Shown here piece after piece: positions 8,643 to 18,920 of a DNA stretch of 64,000 bases (positions are counted from its first letter, which is position 1; every line of letters starts with the position of its first letter). A program made the position numbers and the translations under genes. The DNA comes from Microvirga lotononidis. GTDB taxonomy: Bacteria; Pseudomonadota; Alphaproteobacteria; Rhizobiales; Beijerinckiaceae. Location: the NCBI RefSeq assembly GCF_034627025.1, contig NZ_CP141048.1, positions 3,751,001 to 3,815,000 on the forward strand, given 5' to 3'. The notes below the pieces were generated by a model, which was not told the DNA's origin, did no database searches, and saw only the letters and a list, made by a program, of their open reading frames with translations.

Positions 8643-9761
8643 ATGATGAAGGGATACGCCTGTCACCTGTCCGTTCTCGCCCTGCTGGCGGGAACCGGGC
8701 TGGCCCGCGCGGAGGACATCACGATTGCCGTGGCCGGCCCGATGACGGGCTCGGTCGCCACCATCGGCGAGCAGCTCAAGAACGGCGCCGAACTCGCCGC
8801 GCAGGCCATCAACCAGAGTGGCGGTGTGAATGGGAAGACCGTCAAGATCGTCATCTATGACGACGCCTGCGATCCCAAGCAGGCCGTTGCGGTCGCCAAC
8901 CGCATCGTTTCGGACGGTATCAAATTCGTCGATGGCCATGCCTGCTCGGGCTCGTCCATTCCTGCCTCCGAGGTCTATGCCGAGGCGGATGTCCTGATGA
9001 TGAGCCCGGCCTCCAGCAATCCGACCATGACCGACAAGGCTGCCGAGCAGGGCTGGTCGACCATCATGCGTCTCTATGGCCGCGACGACGCGCAGGGCAA
9101 GTTCATCGGTCCGTGGATCAAGCAGAACTACGGCACCAAGAAGATCGGCATCCTCCACGATAAGAGCGCCTACGGCAAAGGTCTCGCCGATGTGGTGAAG
9201 GCGTCGCTCAACAGCGCCGGGATCAAGGAAGTGCTCTACGAGGGCATCAATGCCGGCGAGAAGGATTACAAGGCGGTGGTCAACCGCCTCAAGAGCCAGG
9301 GCGTCGAATTCCTCTATTTCGGCGGATACCATACGGAAGCCGGCCTCATCATGCGCCAGGCGGCCGATCAGGGCTACAAGTTCCAGCTGATGATGGGCGA
9401 CAGCATCGCAACGCCGGAATTCGGGTCCGTGGCCGGGCCCGCTGCCGACGGGACCCTGTTCACCTTCCCGCCGGACGGGCGCGACAGCGACGCCGCCAAG
9501 GGGGCCCTGGAGCAGTTCCAGAAGATCGGCTTCGTGCCGGAGGGCTTTACGCTGTTCTCTTATGCGACCATTCAGGCCATCGCCGGCGGGATCGCCAAGG
9601 CCGGCAGCACGGATCCGAAAGTGGTCGCCAAGACCCTGCGTGGAACGAATGTCGATACCGTTCTGGGACCGGTGACCTTCGACGAGAAGGGCGACATCAA
9701 GGACCCGAAATACAACATCAATGTCTGGAAGGGCGGAACGTACAGCAAGCTTACCCAGTAG
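8643..9761 (+). CDS. ABC transporter substrate-binding protein, branched-chain amino acid (LivK) type
   Basis: Periplasmic ligand-binding protein of the Peripla_BP_6 type, 372 residues, with signal peptide MMKGYACHLSVLALLAGTGL cleaved after ARA. It starts with DITIAVAGPMTG and keeps the family pattern (EQLKNGAELAAQAIN, DDACDPKQAVAVANR, GHACSGSSIPASEVYAE, then PASSNPTMTD). GGAGGAGC precedes the ATG. Thirty bases after the amine oxidase gene, so probably co-transcribed. No LivHMGF permease or ATPase genes are adjacent, so it must share a transporter encoded elsewhere or act alone. Confidence 0.92.
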   Translation: MMKGYACHLSVLALLAGTGLARAEDITIAVAGPMTGSVATIGEQLKNGAELAAQAINQSGGVNGKTVKIVIYDDACDPKQAVAVANRIVSDGIKFVDGHACSGSSIPASEVYAEADVLMMSPASSNPTMTDKAAEQGWSTIMRLYGRDDAQGKFIGPWIKQNYGTKKIGILHDKSAYGKGLADVVKASLNSAGIKEVLYEGINAGEKDYKAVVNRLKSQGVEFLYFGGYHTEAGLIMRQAADQGYKFQLMMGDSIATPEFGSVAGPAADGTLFTFPPDGRDSDAAKGALEQFQKIGFVPEGFTLFSYATIQAIAGGIAKAGSTDPKVVAKTLRGTNVDTVLGPVTFDEKGDIKDPKYNINVWKGGTYSKLTQ

Positions 9762-9777
9762 GAAGGCTCGGCTCGGC

Positions 9778-9817
9778 AAAAGGGAGGGCGGCTGCGAAGG
9801 AAGCCGCCCTCCCTTTT
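9778..9817 (+). terminator. Rho-independent terminator after the oxidase/binding-protein operon
   Basis: AAAAGGGAGGGCGGC (9778-9792) and GCCGCCCTCCCTTTT (9803-9817) form a perfect 15-base-pair stem with a 10-base loop. The A and T tracts at the stem ends allow it to work on both strands; the convergent gene ends at 9830. Confidence 0.85.
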
Positions 9818-9829
9818 GGCCGCTGCTGC

Positions 9830-10264
9830 TCACTCCTGAGCGACGGCTTTGTCGGCCTCCCCCGCCGGAACGAGATGCTCAATGGACACCCAGTCGGTGC
9901 AGGCCCTGAGGATAGGGGCGAGATAGGCGCGATTGCCCTCGATTTCGACGACCCGGCAAGGATAGGCCCGCCGATCTCCCGGAGGGCGATAGACGACGGT
10001 CGCACCGGGTCTGATCTCGTCTGGGGCCGAAGCCTGCGGTTCGGTGCCGGACGAAAGCAGACTGACCTGCTTGTTGTCCTGTTCAAGAATGGCTTTCCGG
10101 CCAGCCCTGTAACGATCGAGAGCCTGGATCGCCACTCTGGCCCTGTCGCGGTAACGGTCGCAGACGACCCGCATCAGGGTTCCCTTCTCGCGGCCTGGAT
10201 ACCAAGTCACGCCACCGATCTTGGCCAGTTCCTCTGCAACGATTTCGATTTCTTCCTCAGTCAT
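9830..10264 (-). CDS. Hypothetical protein, 144 residues
   Basis: Soluble protein with a helical N-terminal half (MTEEEIEIVAEELAKIGGVT, then an Arg-rich stretch DRYRDRARVAIQALDRYRAG), a Ser-rich linker, and a C-terminal half (about 83-135: RPGATVVYRPPGDRRAYPCR) that looks like a small beta-barrel. No catalytic motif. GAGGGA lies nine bases before the ATG. Unknown function. Confidence 0.65.
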   Translation of the reverse strand: MTEEEIEIVAEELAKIGGVTWYPGREKGTLMRVVCDRYRDRARVAIQALDRYRAGRKAILEQDNKQVSLLSSGTEPQASAPDEIRPGATVVYRPPGDRRAYPCRVVEIEGNRAYLAPILRACTDWVSIEHLVPAGEADKAVAQE

Positions 10265-10414
10265 TGGCTACAATCCCTCAAGAGCAGTTGGTCTGTGCTC
10301 AGGTCTTGTGAAAGCGCCCACGCGAACTGCCTCGTTCGTTGAGTGCCGATGCCCCAAAGAATTTTTGTTGGTTGCGGCGCCTGGCGTTTGAAACGCGCCG
10401 TAAGAGACGTTTGA

Positions 10415-10699
10415 CTACGCTTTTAATTCCATCATCTGCTGCTGCAGGATGGCGAGCTGCTGGAGATAGGGCTGCCGACGCTCATAGTGGCGTGTCTTCA
10501 GCTTTGCGAGTGCGCGGATCTTGAGATTGGTGTCCCGGGATGTGTTGGTGAGTTTCTGGCGCTCCTGTTCGTAATCGAAATCGATATCGGCCAAGGTCGC
10601 GAGAAGGGACTGAAGTAGCGGCTGGACAGTGGGTGGATACATTCTAGGAAGGGGAGGCTTGCTATACCTTTCTTCATTTTGAAACTTCGTATCGTTCAT
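10415..10699 (-). CDS. Hypothetical coiled-coil protein, 94 residues
   Basis: After an N-terminal charged segment and a Pro-rich stretch (KPPLPRMYPPTVQPLLQSLL), residues ~35-94 are a long amphipathic helix with acidic and basic residues (DIDFDYEQERQKLTNTS, then RALAKLKTRHYERRQPYLQQ). GAGGG lies five bases before the ATG at 10699; the longer frame to 10807 lacks a site. No family recognised. It lies downstream of the Crp/Fnr gene on the same strand, with a gap of about 130 bases. Confidence 0.6.
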   Translation of the reverse strand: MNDTKFQNEERYSKPPLPRMYPPTVQPLLQSLLATLADIDFDYEQERQKLTNTSRDTNLKIRALAKLKTRHYERRQPYLQQLAILQQQMMELKA

Positions 10700-10826
10700 C
10701 TTTTCCCTCTTATTAACTTGCGTTAATAGAGCATCAGAATACTGAGGTAGGGTTACCCCGTCTGTTGGGAACCCGACAGAATCGGAAGAAATCGGACTTT
10801 CGATCAATATGCCGCGTTACCAAATC

Positions 10827-11549
10827 TCAGCGGGAGGCAGGCAGAAGCCTCGCGAAATTCCCTCGGATCGCGTGGTAGCATTCGCATGCCGTCTCCTCGA
10901 GGCCGGCGTGATCGGTGATCCTGATCGTTCCGCGGCCCTGGCTGATCAGCCCCATGCGCTGGAGCGTGCTCGTGACGCTGCTGACGGTCGAACGCTGTAC
11001 CCCCAACATCTCGGCGAGGATTTCATGGGTGAGGGGAATATCCTCCTTGTCGGTCCTGTCGCGGGTGCTCAGAATGGCACGGCAGCAGCGGGCTTCCACA
11101 TTGTGAACCGCATTGCAGGCGACGGACTGAAGCGTCTGCGACAGGAGAGCTTCCGTGTAGCGGAACAGCAGGCGGCGGATGTTCGGGCGCTTGTCGATTG
11201 CGTCTCTTAAGCGATCCAAGGCAATCCGCGAGGTCGTGCCGGCAACCTGGGTGACGTAACGTCCGAAGGATTGGTGGATGCCGAGCGCGCTTATGAAGCC
11301 GAAGACGGCTTCCCTTCCGAAGATCGCCATCTCCACGGAGCCGCCATCCTGCAGAACGGCGACCAGGGAGATCACCGCATCATGGGGAAAGTAGGTATGC
11401 CGGATCTGTTCTCCGTGCTGATAGACGACCTTTCCGCGTGGCAGTTCGACGACTTCGAGATGGGGCTCCAACCACAAATAATCATCTGGCTCCAAAGCGG
11501 CGAGGAGCTGGTTTCTCCGGTGTATGGCGGCCTTCGTACCATTCTTCAC
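10827..11549 (-). CDS. Crp/Fnr-family transcriptional regulator
   Basis: 240 residues: a cyclic-nucleotide-binding-like beta-barrel (about 25-130, LEVVELPRGKVVYQHGEQIR), a dimer helix, and a C-terminal winged HTH (about 165-225) with ITHEIL-like LTHEILAEMLGVQRSTVSSV recognition region. It lacks the N-terminal Cys cluster of FNR and the exact cAMP-binding signature of CRP, so the effector is unknown. Members of this subgroup in Rhizobiales are often called Crp/Fnr regulators of stress genes. Two identical palindromes and a third dyad lie 20-70 bases upstream (separate entry), suggesting autoregulation. Confidence 0.9.
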   Translation of the reverse strand: MKNGTKAAIHRRNQLLAALEPDDYLWLEPHLEVVELPRGKVVYQHGEQIRHTYFPHDAVISLVAVLQDGGSVEMAIFGREAVFGFISALGIHQSFGRYVTQVAGTTSRIALDRLRDAIDKRPNIRRLLFRYTEALLSQTLQSVACNAVHNVEARCCRAILSTRDRTDKEDIPLTHEILAEMLGVQRSTVSSVTSTLQRMGLISQGRGTIRITDHAGLEETACECYHAIRGNFARLLPASR

Positions 11550-11569
11550 GGCAGGGTCTCACCGCATTT

Positions 11570-11617
11570 CGGATATCCGGATCACGGAGCCGGATATCCG
11601 TCATGATATTCATATCA
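11570..11617. promoter_or_regulatory. Tandem dyads, likely operator for the Crp/Fnr gene
   Basis: CGGATATCCG, a perfect 10-base palindrome, occurs at 11570-11579 and again at 11591-11600, with centres exactly 21 bases (two helical turns) apart. A third dyad, TGATATTCATATCA, spans 11604-11617 and has half sites six bases apart, the spacing of CRP boxes. All lie just upstream of the regulator start at 11549. Nothing else is seen in the remaining non-coding stretch to 11931. Confidence 0.55.
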
Positions 11618-11931
11618 CAAGTCAAAAATGTGCAATGTCGGTGCACCCCTTATGAACAGGCGTTTCGCATTCGCTGGTTGGCCCTCCTCTCAGGAAAGAA
11701 CGGAGCGAAGGTCTCGCTCGACTTCAAAGGAACGAGGACCGCTTCGCTTTGTGCCGTTCTCTGATGGGACATGCCCCCAAAGAGCCATGTGAAGGCGCCG
11801 ATGGTCTTCCACAAGCTGCCCCTGCACTGATGGCATGGGCCTATGCGCATGATCGCAGGGAAAACCAGTTTACCGGTTTCATGGAAGGCCCCAGCATAGC
11901 TGCGGGCCGATTCCGTGAGGAGACTTTCGCA

Positions 11932-13359
11932 TTGAGTACGTCATCATCTTCGTATCAGACACGCGGTAGCGCTCCGGATGATCTCGCCGAATGGTCCGCC
12001 TCCGATCTTCTCGATGCATATGCCCGCAAGGTTGTGTCTCCCGTCGATGTGACGAAGGCCGTGATCGCGCGCATCGATGCCTATGAGCCGCGTCTTCAGG
12101 CTCTCTATGCCTATGATCCCGATGCAGCGCTTCGCGATGCGCGCGCCTCGGAGCAGCGGTGGATGAGCGGAGAGGCGCGGGCCCTGGACGGCGTTCCCGC
12201 GACGATCAAGGAGAACATCGCCACCAAGGGAACCCCGGTGCCCCTGGGCACGGCAGCGCGTCCTCTCACTCCGGCCGCCGAGGATGCTCCGGCTGCGGCA
12301 CGTCTGCGAGAGGATGGCGTGGTCATTCTCGCCAAGACCACCATGCCGGATTACGGGATGCTCTCCTCGGGCCTTTCGAGTTTCCATCCGCTCGCGCGCA
12401 ATCCGTGGGACCTCTCGAAGAATCCGGGCGGCAGCTCGGCGGGAGCGGGTGCTGCAGCGGCAGCGGGCTACGGGCCGTTCCATATCGGCACCGATATCGG
12501 CGGCTCGATCCGCCTGCCGGCGTCCTGGTGCGGCGTGTTCGGCCTCAAGCCCAGCTTCGGCCGCATTCCCATCGACCCGACCTATTACGGACGCGTCGCA
12601 GGACCGATGACCCGTACCGTGCGCGACGCGGCCCTCATGATGAGAAGCCTCACGCGGCCCGACATGCGTGATCCCATGAGCCTGCCGTATCAGGATCTTC
12701 CTTGGCTCGATCTCGACATCGACGTGAAAGGCCTGACCATCGGCGTGATGATGCAGGCGGGCATCGGCATGCCGCTCGACCCGGAGGTGCGCGCCGCTGT
12801 CGACAGTGCCGCGAGGGCGTTGCAGGAGGCCGGTGCGATCATCGAGGATGTGCCGCCCTTCATTACCCGCGAGATGCTCGACGGCCTCGACGATTTCTGG
12901 CGCCAGCGGGCATGGATGGACATGGCTCCCTTGAGCGACGAGGAGCGCGGGAAGATCCTGCCTTACATCCTGCAATGGGCGGAAGGCGGCAAGGACCTGA
13001 CCGGCGCGGAAGTCTATAGCGGCATGAACCAGATGATGGTGATGCGCCATGCGGCCGTCGCCGCGACGCACCGCTTCGACTTCGTCATCTCGCCAGTCGC
13101 GCCCTGCGTGGCCTATCCGGCGGAGCTTGCCTCGCCCATCCACAATCCGGAAGAGCCGTTCGAGCATATCGGCTACACGGTGGCCTTCAACATGTCGGAC
13201 CAGCCGGCTTCGTCGGTCAATGCCGGCTTCACGAAGGCGGGCCTTCCCATCGGCCTTCAGATCATCGGTCGCCGTTTCGACGATGTGGGCGTGCTGCGGC
13301 TCTCTCAAGCCTGGGAGACGATCTGCGCGGACAAACGACCCTGGCCGACGCTCCGGTGA
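11932..13359 (+). CDS. Amidase (amidase signature family)
   Basis: Amide hydrolase of the amidase signature family, 475 residues. The catalytic triad Ser-cisSer-Lys is visible: Lys in ATIKENIATKG, the cis-Ser in NPGGSSAGAGAAAA, and the nucleophile Ser in GTDIGGSIRLPASWCG. Substrate is not predictable; related enzymes hydrolyse aryl or acyl amides or carbamates. I favour the TTG at 11932, which has GAGGAG nine bases upstream and gives a family-typical length; an in-frame ATG at 11881 and the open frame from 11749 lack ribosome sites. It stands alone, ahead of an intergenic palindrome. Confidence 0.85.
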   Translation: MSTSSSSYQTRGSAPDDLAEWSASDLLDAYARKVVSPVDVTKAVIARIDAYEPRLQALYAYDPDAALRDARASEQRWMSGEARALDGVPATIKENIATKGTPVPLGTAARPLTPAAEDAPAAARLREDGVVILAKTTMPDYGMLSSGLSSFHPLARNPWDLSKNPGGSSAGAGAAAAAGYGPFHIGTDIGGSIRLPASWCGVFGLKPSFGRIPIDPTYYGRVAGPMTRTVRDAALMMRSLTRPDMRDPMSLPYQDLPWLDLDIDVKGLTIGVMMQAGIGMPLDPEVRAAVDSAARALQEAGAIIEDVPPFITREMLDGLDDFWRQRAWMDMAPLSDEERGKILPYILQWAEGGKDLTGAEVYSGMNQMMVMRHAAVAATHRFDFVISPVAPCVAYPAELASPIHNPEEPFEHIGYTVAFNMSDQPASSVNAGFTKAGLPIGLQIIGRRFDDVGVLRLSQAWETICADKRPWPTLR

Positions 13360-13397
13360 CTTCGCAATTGTAGAGCGCAGCGCCTGAAGCAATCGGA

Positions 13398-13439
13398 ATG
13401 GCCGGGACTGATCCCCGGATCTAGTCCGGGGACGGCCAT
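13398..13439. repeat. REP-type intergenic palindrome
   Basis: ATGGCCG (13398-13404) and CGGCCAT (13433-13439) enclose an inner perfect stem CCCCGGA/TCCGGGG (13413-13431). It is a longer variant of the GGCCGGG...CCCGGCC palindrome found in at least six other gaps of this window. Confidence 0.75.
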
Positions 13440-13524
13440 GACGTTGGGTCACGAAACCATGGGCGACATTGAGGCCCATGGCAGATGGGTTTCCTCCTCT
13501 GAATGGTGCTGGTAAACAGCCGCC

Positions 13525-14280
13525 ATGACGTACAAAGTCGCCGCCCTCTACCAATTCGTTCCGCTGCCGGATTTCCGGGAGTTGAGGGAACCTCTGCACA
13601 GGCTTTGCCTGGATCTCGAGATCCGGGGCACCGTGCTCCTTGCCCATGAGGGAATCAACGGAACGGTGGCCGGAACCGATGACGCCGTCGACAGTCTCAT
13701 GGCCGAGCTGCGCGACGGTGAGCTTTTCCGCAAGCGTCTGGACAACCTCGAGCTCAAGTTCTCGACTTCGGCCGAGATGCCGTTCAAGCGGATGAAGGTG
13801 CGGCTCAAGAAGGAGATCGTCACCCTCGGCGATCCGCAGACGGACCCCCGGCGCAGGGTTGGGACCTATGTGTCGCCGGCCGAGTGGAACAGGCTTCTGG
13901 ACGAGCCCGGTATCGTGCTGCTCGATACCCGCAACGATTTCGAGGTCGAGATGGGCACCTTCGAAGGAGCGGTCGATCCGCGGATCAAGCGCTTCAGCGA
14001 GTTCAAGGATTTCGTGAAGAAGGAGCTCGATCCGAAGCAGCACAGGAAAGTCGCCATGTTCTGCACCGGCGGCATCCGCTGCGAAAAAGCGAGTTCCTAC
14101 ATGCTCGCCCAGGGCTTCGAAGAGGTGTTTCATCTCAAGGGCGGGATTCTGAAGTATCTGGAAGACGTTCCCGAATCGGAGAGCCGCTGGGACGGCGGGT
14201 GCTTCGTGTTCGACGAGCGCGTGGCCCTCGGTCATGGGCTCGTGGAGCAGCCGGGCAGGGCGGAGCCATCCGATGAGTGA
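13525..14280 (+). CDS. trhO: tRNA uridine(34) hydroxylase, rhodanese family (TrhO/YceA)
   Basis: Oxygen-dependent hydroxylase that forms 5-hydroxyuridine at wobble U34 of tRNAs. 251 residues in family order: N-terminal ferredoxin-like domain with [17 protein letters not shown] and [16 protein letters not shown], then a rhodanese domain (about 115-215) with [16 protein letters not shown] and the active-site Cys in [15 protein letters not shown]. The C-terminal tail is short. The stop overlaps the start of slyX (ATGAGTGA), so the two are translationally coupled. Confidence 0.94.
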   Translation: MTYKVAALYQFVPLPDFRELREPLHRLCLDLEIRGTVLLAHEGINGTVAGTDDAVDSLMAELRDGELFRKRLDNLELKFSTSAEMPFKRMKVRLKKEIVTLGDPQTDPRRRVGTYVSPAEWNRLLDEPGIVLLDTRNDFEVEMGTFEGAVDPRIKRFSEFKDFVKKELDPKQHRKVAMFCTGGIRCEKASSYMLAQGFEEVFHLKGGILKYLEDVPESESRWDGGCFVFDERVALGHGLVEQPGRAEPSDE

Positions 14281-14485
14281 TATCGAGAGCCGTGTCGAAG
14301 CGCTCGAGGTGCGCGTCGCCTATCAGGACCAGGTGATCGAGGACCTGAACCAGACGGTCATCGCCCAGTGGAAGTTGATCGACAGCCTGAGACGGCAGTT
14401 CAATGAGCTGCTCGACCGCGTCCAGGAGGTCGAGGACAACGCAGGCGGAACCTCCACGCCCGAGCCCCCGCCGCCGCATTACTAG
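14273..14485 (+). CDS. slyX: SlyX-family protein
   Basis: 70-residue coiled-coil protein beginning [20 protein letters not shown] and ending in the Pro-rich tail PEPPPPHY, a hallmark of SlyX. The function of the family is unclear. The ATG overlaps the trhO stop codon by eight bases. The longer frame from 14234 lies inside trhO and is not needed. Confidence 0.9.
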   Translation: MSDIESRVEALEVRVAYQDQVIEDLNQTVIAQWKLIDSLRRQFNELLDRVQEVEDNAGGTSTPEPPPPHY

Positions 14486-14651
14486 GCGTGTCGGGGCCGT
14501 CCCGGCGGACTGGGACCGTCATCGGCGACCTTGTGCCGGCGATTATGCTTGCGCCCAACCCACGATGACGGCCAAGTCCATCTTCTTCAGGCCCTTCGAC
14601 ACAGCAAATCTCTCACGTTCCGGGTGGCAACAAAAAATTTTTCGCGCGCCT

Positions 14652-14680
14652 CTTGAACGGTGAAGCTTGCCCAACCAAAT
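14652..14680 (+). promoter_or_regulatory. Possible heat-shock (RpoH-type) promoter for groESL
   Basis: CTTGAA at 14652-14657 and CCAAAT at 14675-14680 are separated by 17 bases, resembling the CTTG-N17-CC..AT pattern of alphaproteobacterial RpoH promoters. It lies 70-100 bases upstream of groES. I see no CIRCE (HrcA) inverted repeat here. This is a pattern match only. Confidence 0.35.
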
Positions 14681-14687
14681 CATCGCC

Positions 14688-14712
14688 CGCGGAGGCCCCG
14701 AGCGGCTCCGCG
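14688..14712 (+). other. Hairpin in the groES leader
   Basis: CGCGGAG (14688-14694) pairs perfectly with CTCCGCG (14706-14712) around an 11-base loop, in the likely 5' untranslated region of groES. It ends 38 bases before the start codon, so it does not itself block the ribosome site GGAGGAAG. Confidence 0.45.
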
Positions 14713-14750
14713 TGAGCAGTTAATATGCTGATATCATTGGAGGAAGCTTC

Positions 14751-15065
14751 ATGAAGTTCCGTCCTTTGCATGACCGGATCGTGGTCAAGCGCATCGACGC
14801 CGAGGAGAAGACGGCCGGCGGGATCATCATCCCGGACACGGCCAAGGAGAAGCCCCAGCAGGGCGAGGTGATCGCAGTCGGTCCCGGCGCTCGCAATGAC
14901 CAGGGCCAGCTCGTTCCCCTCGACGTGAAGGCCGGCGACACCGTGCTGTTCGGTAAATGGTCCGGCACGGAAGTGAAGATCGATGGCGAGGATCTCCTGA
15001 TCATGAAGGAGAGCGACATCATGGGCGTGCTGGAACAGGCCGCCGCCCAGAAGAAGGCCGCTTAA
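14751..15065 (+). CDS. groES: Co-chaperonin GroES (Hsp10)
   Basis: 104-residue heptameric lid of the GroEL folding chamber. Conserved features: start [15 protein letters not shown], mobile loop [29 protein letters not shown] and [20 protein letters not shown]. The C-terminal extension [10 protein letters not shown] is slightly longer than in E. coli. GGAGGAAG precedes the ATG. groEL follows after 56 bases in the same operon. Confidence 0.98.
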   Translation: MKFRPLHDRIVVKRIDAEEKTAGGIIIPDTAKEKPQQGEVIAVGPGARNDQGQLVPLDVKAGDTVLFGKWSGTEVKIDGEDLLIMKESDIMGVLEQAAAQKKAA

Positions 15066-15115
15066 GGCCAATCCCTCAATCAGAGTCACACATCGTTACG
15101 TCTCATCAGGAGTGA

Positions 15116-16747
<1,632 letters not shown>

Positions 16748-16771
16748 GCGCGGGCTTCCATCGAACAATCG

Positions 16772-16799
16772 AACGGCGCCGTGCCAGCGGCGCCGTTTT
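16772..16799 (+). terminator. Rho-independent terminator of groESL
   Basis: AACGGCGCCG (16772-16781) pairs with CGGCGCCGTT (16788-16797) around TGCCAG, followed by TTTTC. It lies 25 bases after the groEL stop. Confidence 0.88.
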
Positions 16800-16853
16800 C
16801 TTTGGGCAATGGATCTGCGACAAGGGAGCGGTACCCGTTGCGCAGGATGCGAT

Positions 16854-17930
16854 ATGACCGATCAGTGGTGGAGGCGGCCGCTCGTCAAGCCGCTGGCTCT
16901 CAGGGCCGGCGATCGTGTTGCCATTGTTTCGACAAGCTGGGGTGGCCCGGCGGTCTTCCCGCACCGCTACCAGGCTGGCAAGCAATACCTGTCCGAGGCC
17001 TTCGGGCTCGAGCCCGTCGAAATGCCCCATGCTCTACGCGATGCGGAATGGCTTTACCAAAATCCCCAGGCGCGGGCCGAAGACATTCACGCGGCCTTCG
17101 CGGATAACTCGATCAAAGGCGTGATCGCCAGCATCGGCGGCGACGATGCGATCCGCCTGATCCCGCATATCGACCTCCATGTGATCGCGGACAATCCCAA
17201 AGTTTTCCTCGGCTATTCCGATCCCACTGTTCTGCATTTCGGCTGCCTCAAGGCTGGTGTGAGTTCCTTTTACGGTCCCACGGTCATGGCCGGTTTTGCC
17301 GAGAACGGCGGCATGCATGCCTATGCCGAGGACGCCCTGCGCAAGGCCATCTTCCAATCGGGGCCCGTAGGCGAAATCGAGGTCAACAGGGAAGGATGGA
17401 CCGTCGAGCACCTGCCCTGGAAGGACACCGACAATCAGAACCGTCGCCGAAAGCTGACGCCCTCGACAGGTCCGCGAACGCTGCAGGGATCGGGTGTGGT
17501 CCGAGGGCATCTCATCGGTGGCTGTGCGGAGGTTCTGGAGATGCTGAAGGGCTCGGATTGGTGGCCGCCATCAGATTACTGGAACGGAGCGATACTTTTT
17601 TATGAAACCTCCGAGGAGGCTCCCTCGGCGAGCCATGTGCTGAGATGGCTGCGCAACTTCGCCGCTCAGGGAATCCTGCCCCGCCTTTCCGGCATTGTTC
17701 TCGGGCGCCCCGGTGGGCAGACGGAAGAGGCATACAGGAGAGAGCAGGAGCAGATGGTCGTGCGCGCACTCGCCGAGGCAGGCCTGCAGCATCTGCCCGT
17801 TCTGGCTGAGTGCGATTTCGGGCACACCGATCCGATGGCCACGTTGCCCTATGGGGTTCGTGCAGAGATCGATTGCGGGCGGGCCCGGCTCACACTCCTG
17901 GAGCCGGGCGTCATTGCAGCACTAGGTTGA
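16854..17930 (+). CDS. S66-family peptidase (LD-carboxypeptidase / MccF-like)
   Basis: Serine peptidase of family S66, 358 residues, which cuts L,D-peptide bonds in murein or, in MccF, a peptide-nucleotide amide. The Ser nucleophile lies in LGYSDPTVLHF; the Glu and His of the triad fit GGCAEVLEMLKGS with ETSEEAPS and DFGHTDPMATLPYG. N-terminal ALRAGDRVAIVSTSWGGPA is typical. The length and the missing recycling context make the MccF-like branch as likely as LdcA. ATG at 16854 has AGGA upstream; 16809 is an alternative start. Follows the groESL terminator. Confidence 0.85.
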   Translation: MTDQWWRRPLVKPLALRAGDRVAIVSTSWGGPAVFPHRYQAGKQYLSEAFGLEPVEMPHALRDAEWLYQNPQARAEDIHAAFADNSIKGVIASIGGDDAIRLIPHIDLHVIADNPKVFLGYSDPTVLHFGCLKAGVSSFYGPTVMAGFAENGGMHAYAEDALRKAIFQSGPVGEIEVNREGWTVEHLPWKDTDNQNRRRKLTPSTGPRTLQGSGVVRGHLIGGCAEVLEMLKGSDWWPPSDYWNGAILFYETSEEAPSASHVLRWLRNFAAQGILPRLSGIVLGRPGGQTEEAYRREQEQMVVRALAEAGLQHLPVLAECDFGHTDPMATLPYGVRAEIDCGRARLTLLEPGVIAALG

Positions 17931-17946
17931 AGCCGCTCACGCAGCC

Positions 17947-18708
17947 TTAGCGATGTCGGATCAGGCTTGTGTTGTCCGGCTCGGCGGCGCTGGTTTTGAT
18001 CGACCCGGTCGTGTCCTCGGGCGCGGTCTTGCGCAGCTGGTTCACGAAGGCTGTCAGGCTGCTCACTTTCTCCGGTTCCGGAGCGAGGAAGGTGAGGGCG
18101 CTGCTGTCGAACGGTTCTTCCTCGATGGTGCCATCGATCATGATCGTGGTCTTGATCCCGCTCTGAACATCGAAGGAAACCGACTTCACCTTCGTTCGGC
18201 GCTGTGGGTCGACCGGCTCGGCAATCACGAGGGATGCGACAGCGGTCGAGGCGGACGCCAGGATCGGCTTGGCCGGCGTGCGGACGATCGCGATAGGCTG
18301 CTGAGGCGGCTTGGCGGCCGAAGCCTGCGCAGGCTGCTTCTCCTGGACCTTTCTGTCCGGGTCGCCGGCGTTGCGGGCCGGCTGCGAGACCGCCATGTAC
18401 TCTGTCGGTCCGGACAGGATCTTCTCAAGCCGCTCATGGGCCTCTGTGGCTTCCTTCTGCGTTGTCGAGCCGAAGGCCATGACCAGCGGATTCTTGGCCC
18501 TTTCGGCCTCGGCCTTTGCTTTCGCGGTTTCCGCAGCCTTGGCTGCCGCAATCCGCTTCTTCGCCTCGGCCATCTGGGCGCGGTTGTTCGTGCTGTAGGA
18601 GTAGTGCTTTCCGTTGATCTCGTAGCGGACCAACCGGGCTTCGGCGCCGCTGGATATCGTCCCGAACGTGACGATGGAAGCTCCAAGCAAAATAAGCGTT
18701 TTGTTCAT
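17947..18708 (-). CDS. Hypothetical exported protein with Ala-rich helix
   Basis: 253 residues. Signal peptide MNKTLILLGASIVTFGTISS with cleavage near AEA. Then a short beta-like segment (RYEINGKHYSYSTNN), a charged Ala/Lys/Glu helix (KKRIAAAKAAETAKAKAEAE), a Pro/Ala/Gln-rich low-complexity middle and a C-terminal part ending in DNTSLIRHR. Similar exported proteins without known function are common in Rhizobiales. Convergent with the S66 peptidase, with only 16 bases between stops. Confidence 0.7.
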   Translation of the reverse strand: MNKTLILLGASIVTFGTISSGAEARLVRYEINGKHYSYSTNNRAQMAEAKKRIAAAKAAETAKAKAEAERAKNPLVMAFGSTTQKEATEAHERLEKILSGPTEYMAVSQPARNAGDPDRKVQEKQPAQASAAKPPQQPIAIVRTPAKPILASASTAVASLVIAEPVDPQRRTKVKSVSFDVQSGIKTTIMIDGTIEEEPFDSSALTFLAPEPEKVSSLTAFVNQLRKTAPEDTTGSIKTSAAEPDNTSLIRHR

Positions 18709-18769
18709 CGGCCTATAAGAGCACTTTGGCTCTTCCCCTTGCTTGGGTAAAGCTCAATTAAAGATTGTG

Positions 18770-18920
18770 GCAGATCTGTGTTCCGAGAAAAGTAATCGCA
18801 TGCCTCATAAGGGGTATGATATAGTTATACTGATGCATTTTTAAGTAAATTTTACAAAGTGCGCGCAATTTACTAAGAGGGTATTATCTATCAAAAGAAT
18901 GATTAATTTCGTTTACTTTA
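18770..18920. other. AT-rich gene-free stretch
   Basis: The gap 18709-19285 has no gene that I can support. Its left part is strikingly AT-rich against the GC-rich surroundings (for example GATGCATTTTTAAGTAAATT and GATTAATTTCGTTTACTTTA). It could hold promoters for the exported protein (minus) or be the scar of an insertion. Short open frames at 18913-19171 on both strands look like chance or debris. Confidence 0.55.

Noticed and set aside
10374..10399. CGGCGC...GCGCCG dyad as terminator for the coiled-coil gene
   Set aside because: No T-run follows the stem on the minus strand, so I do not call it a terminator.
11944..14235. 763-codon open frame on the minus strand across the amidase and trhO
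   Set aside because: It is a shadow of two well-supported plus-strand genes; it is rich in His, Arg, Gly and Glu and has no domain.
14486..14750. CIRCE (HrcA) operator before groES
   Set aside because: I looked for TTAGCACTC and GAGTGCTAA arms and found none; only an RpoH-like pattern is present.
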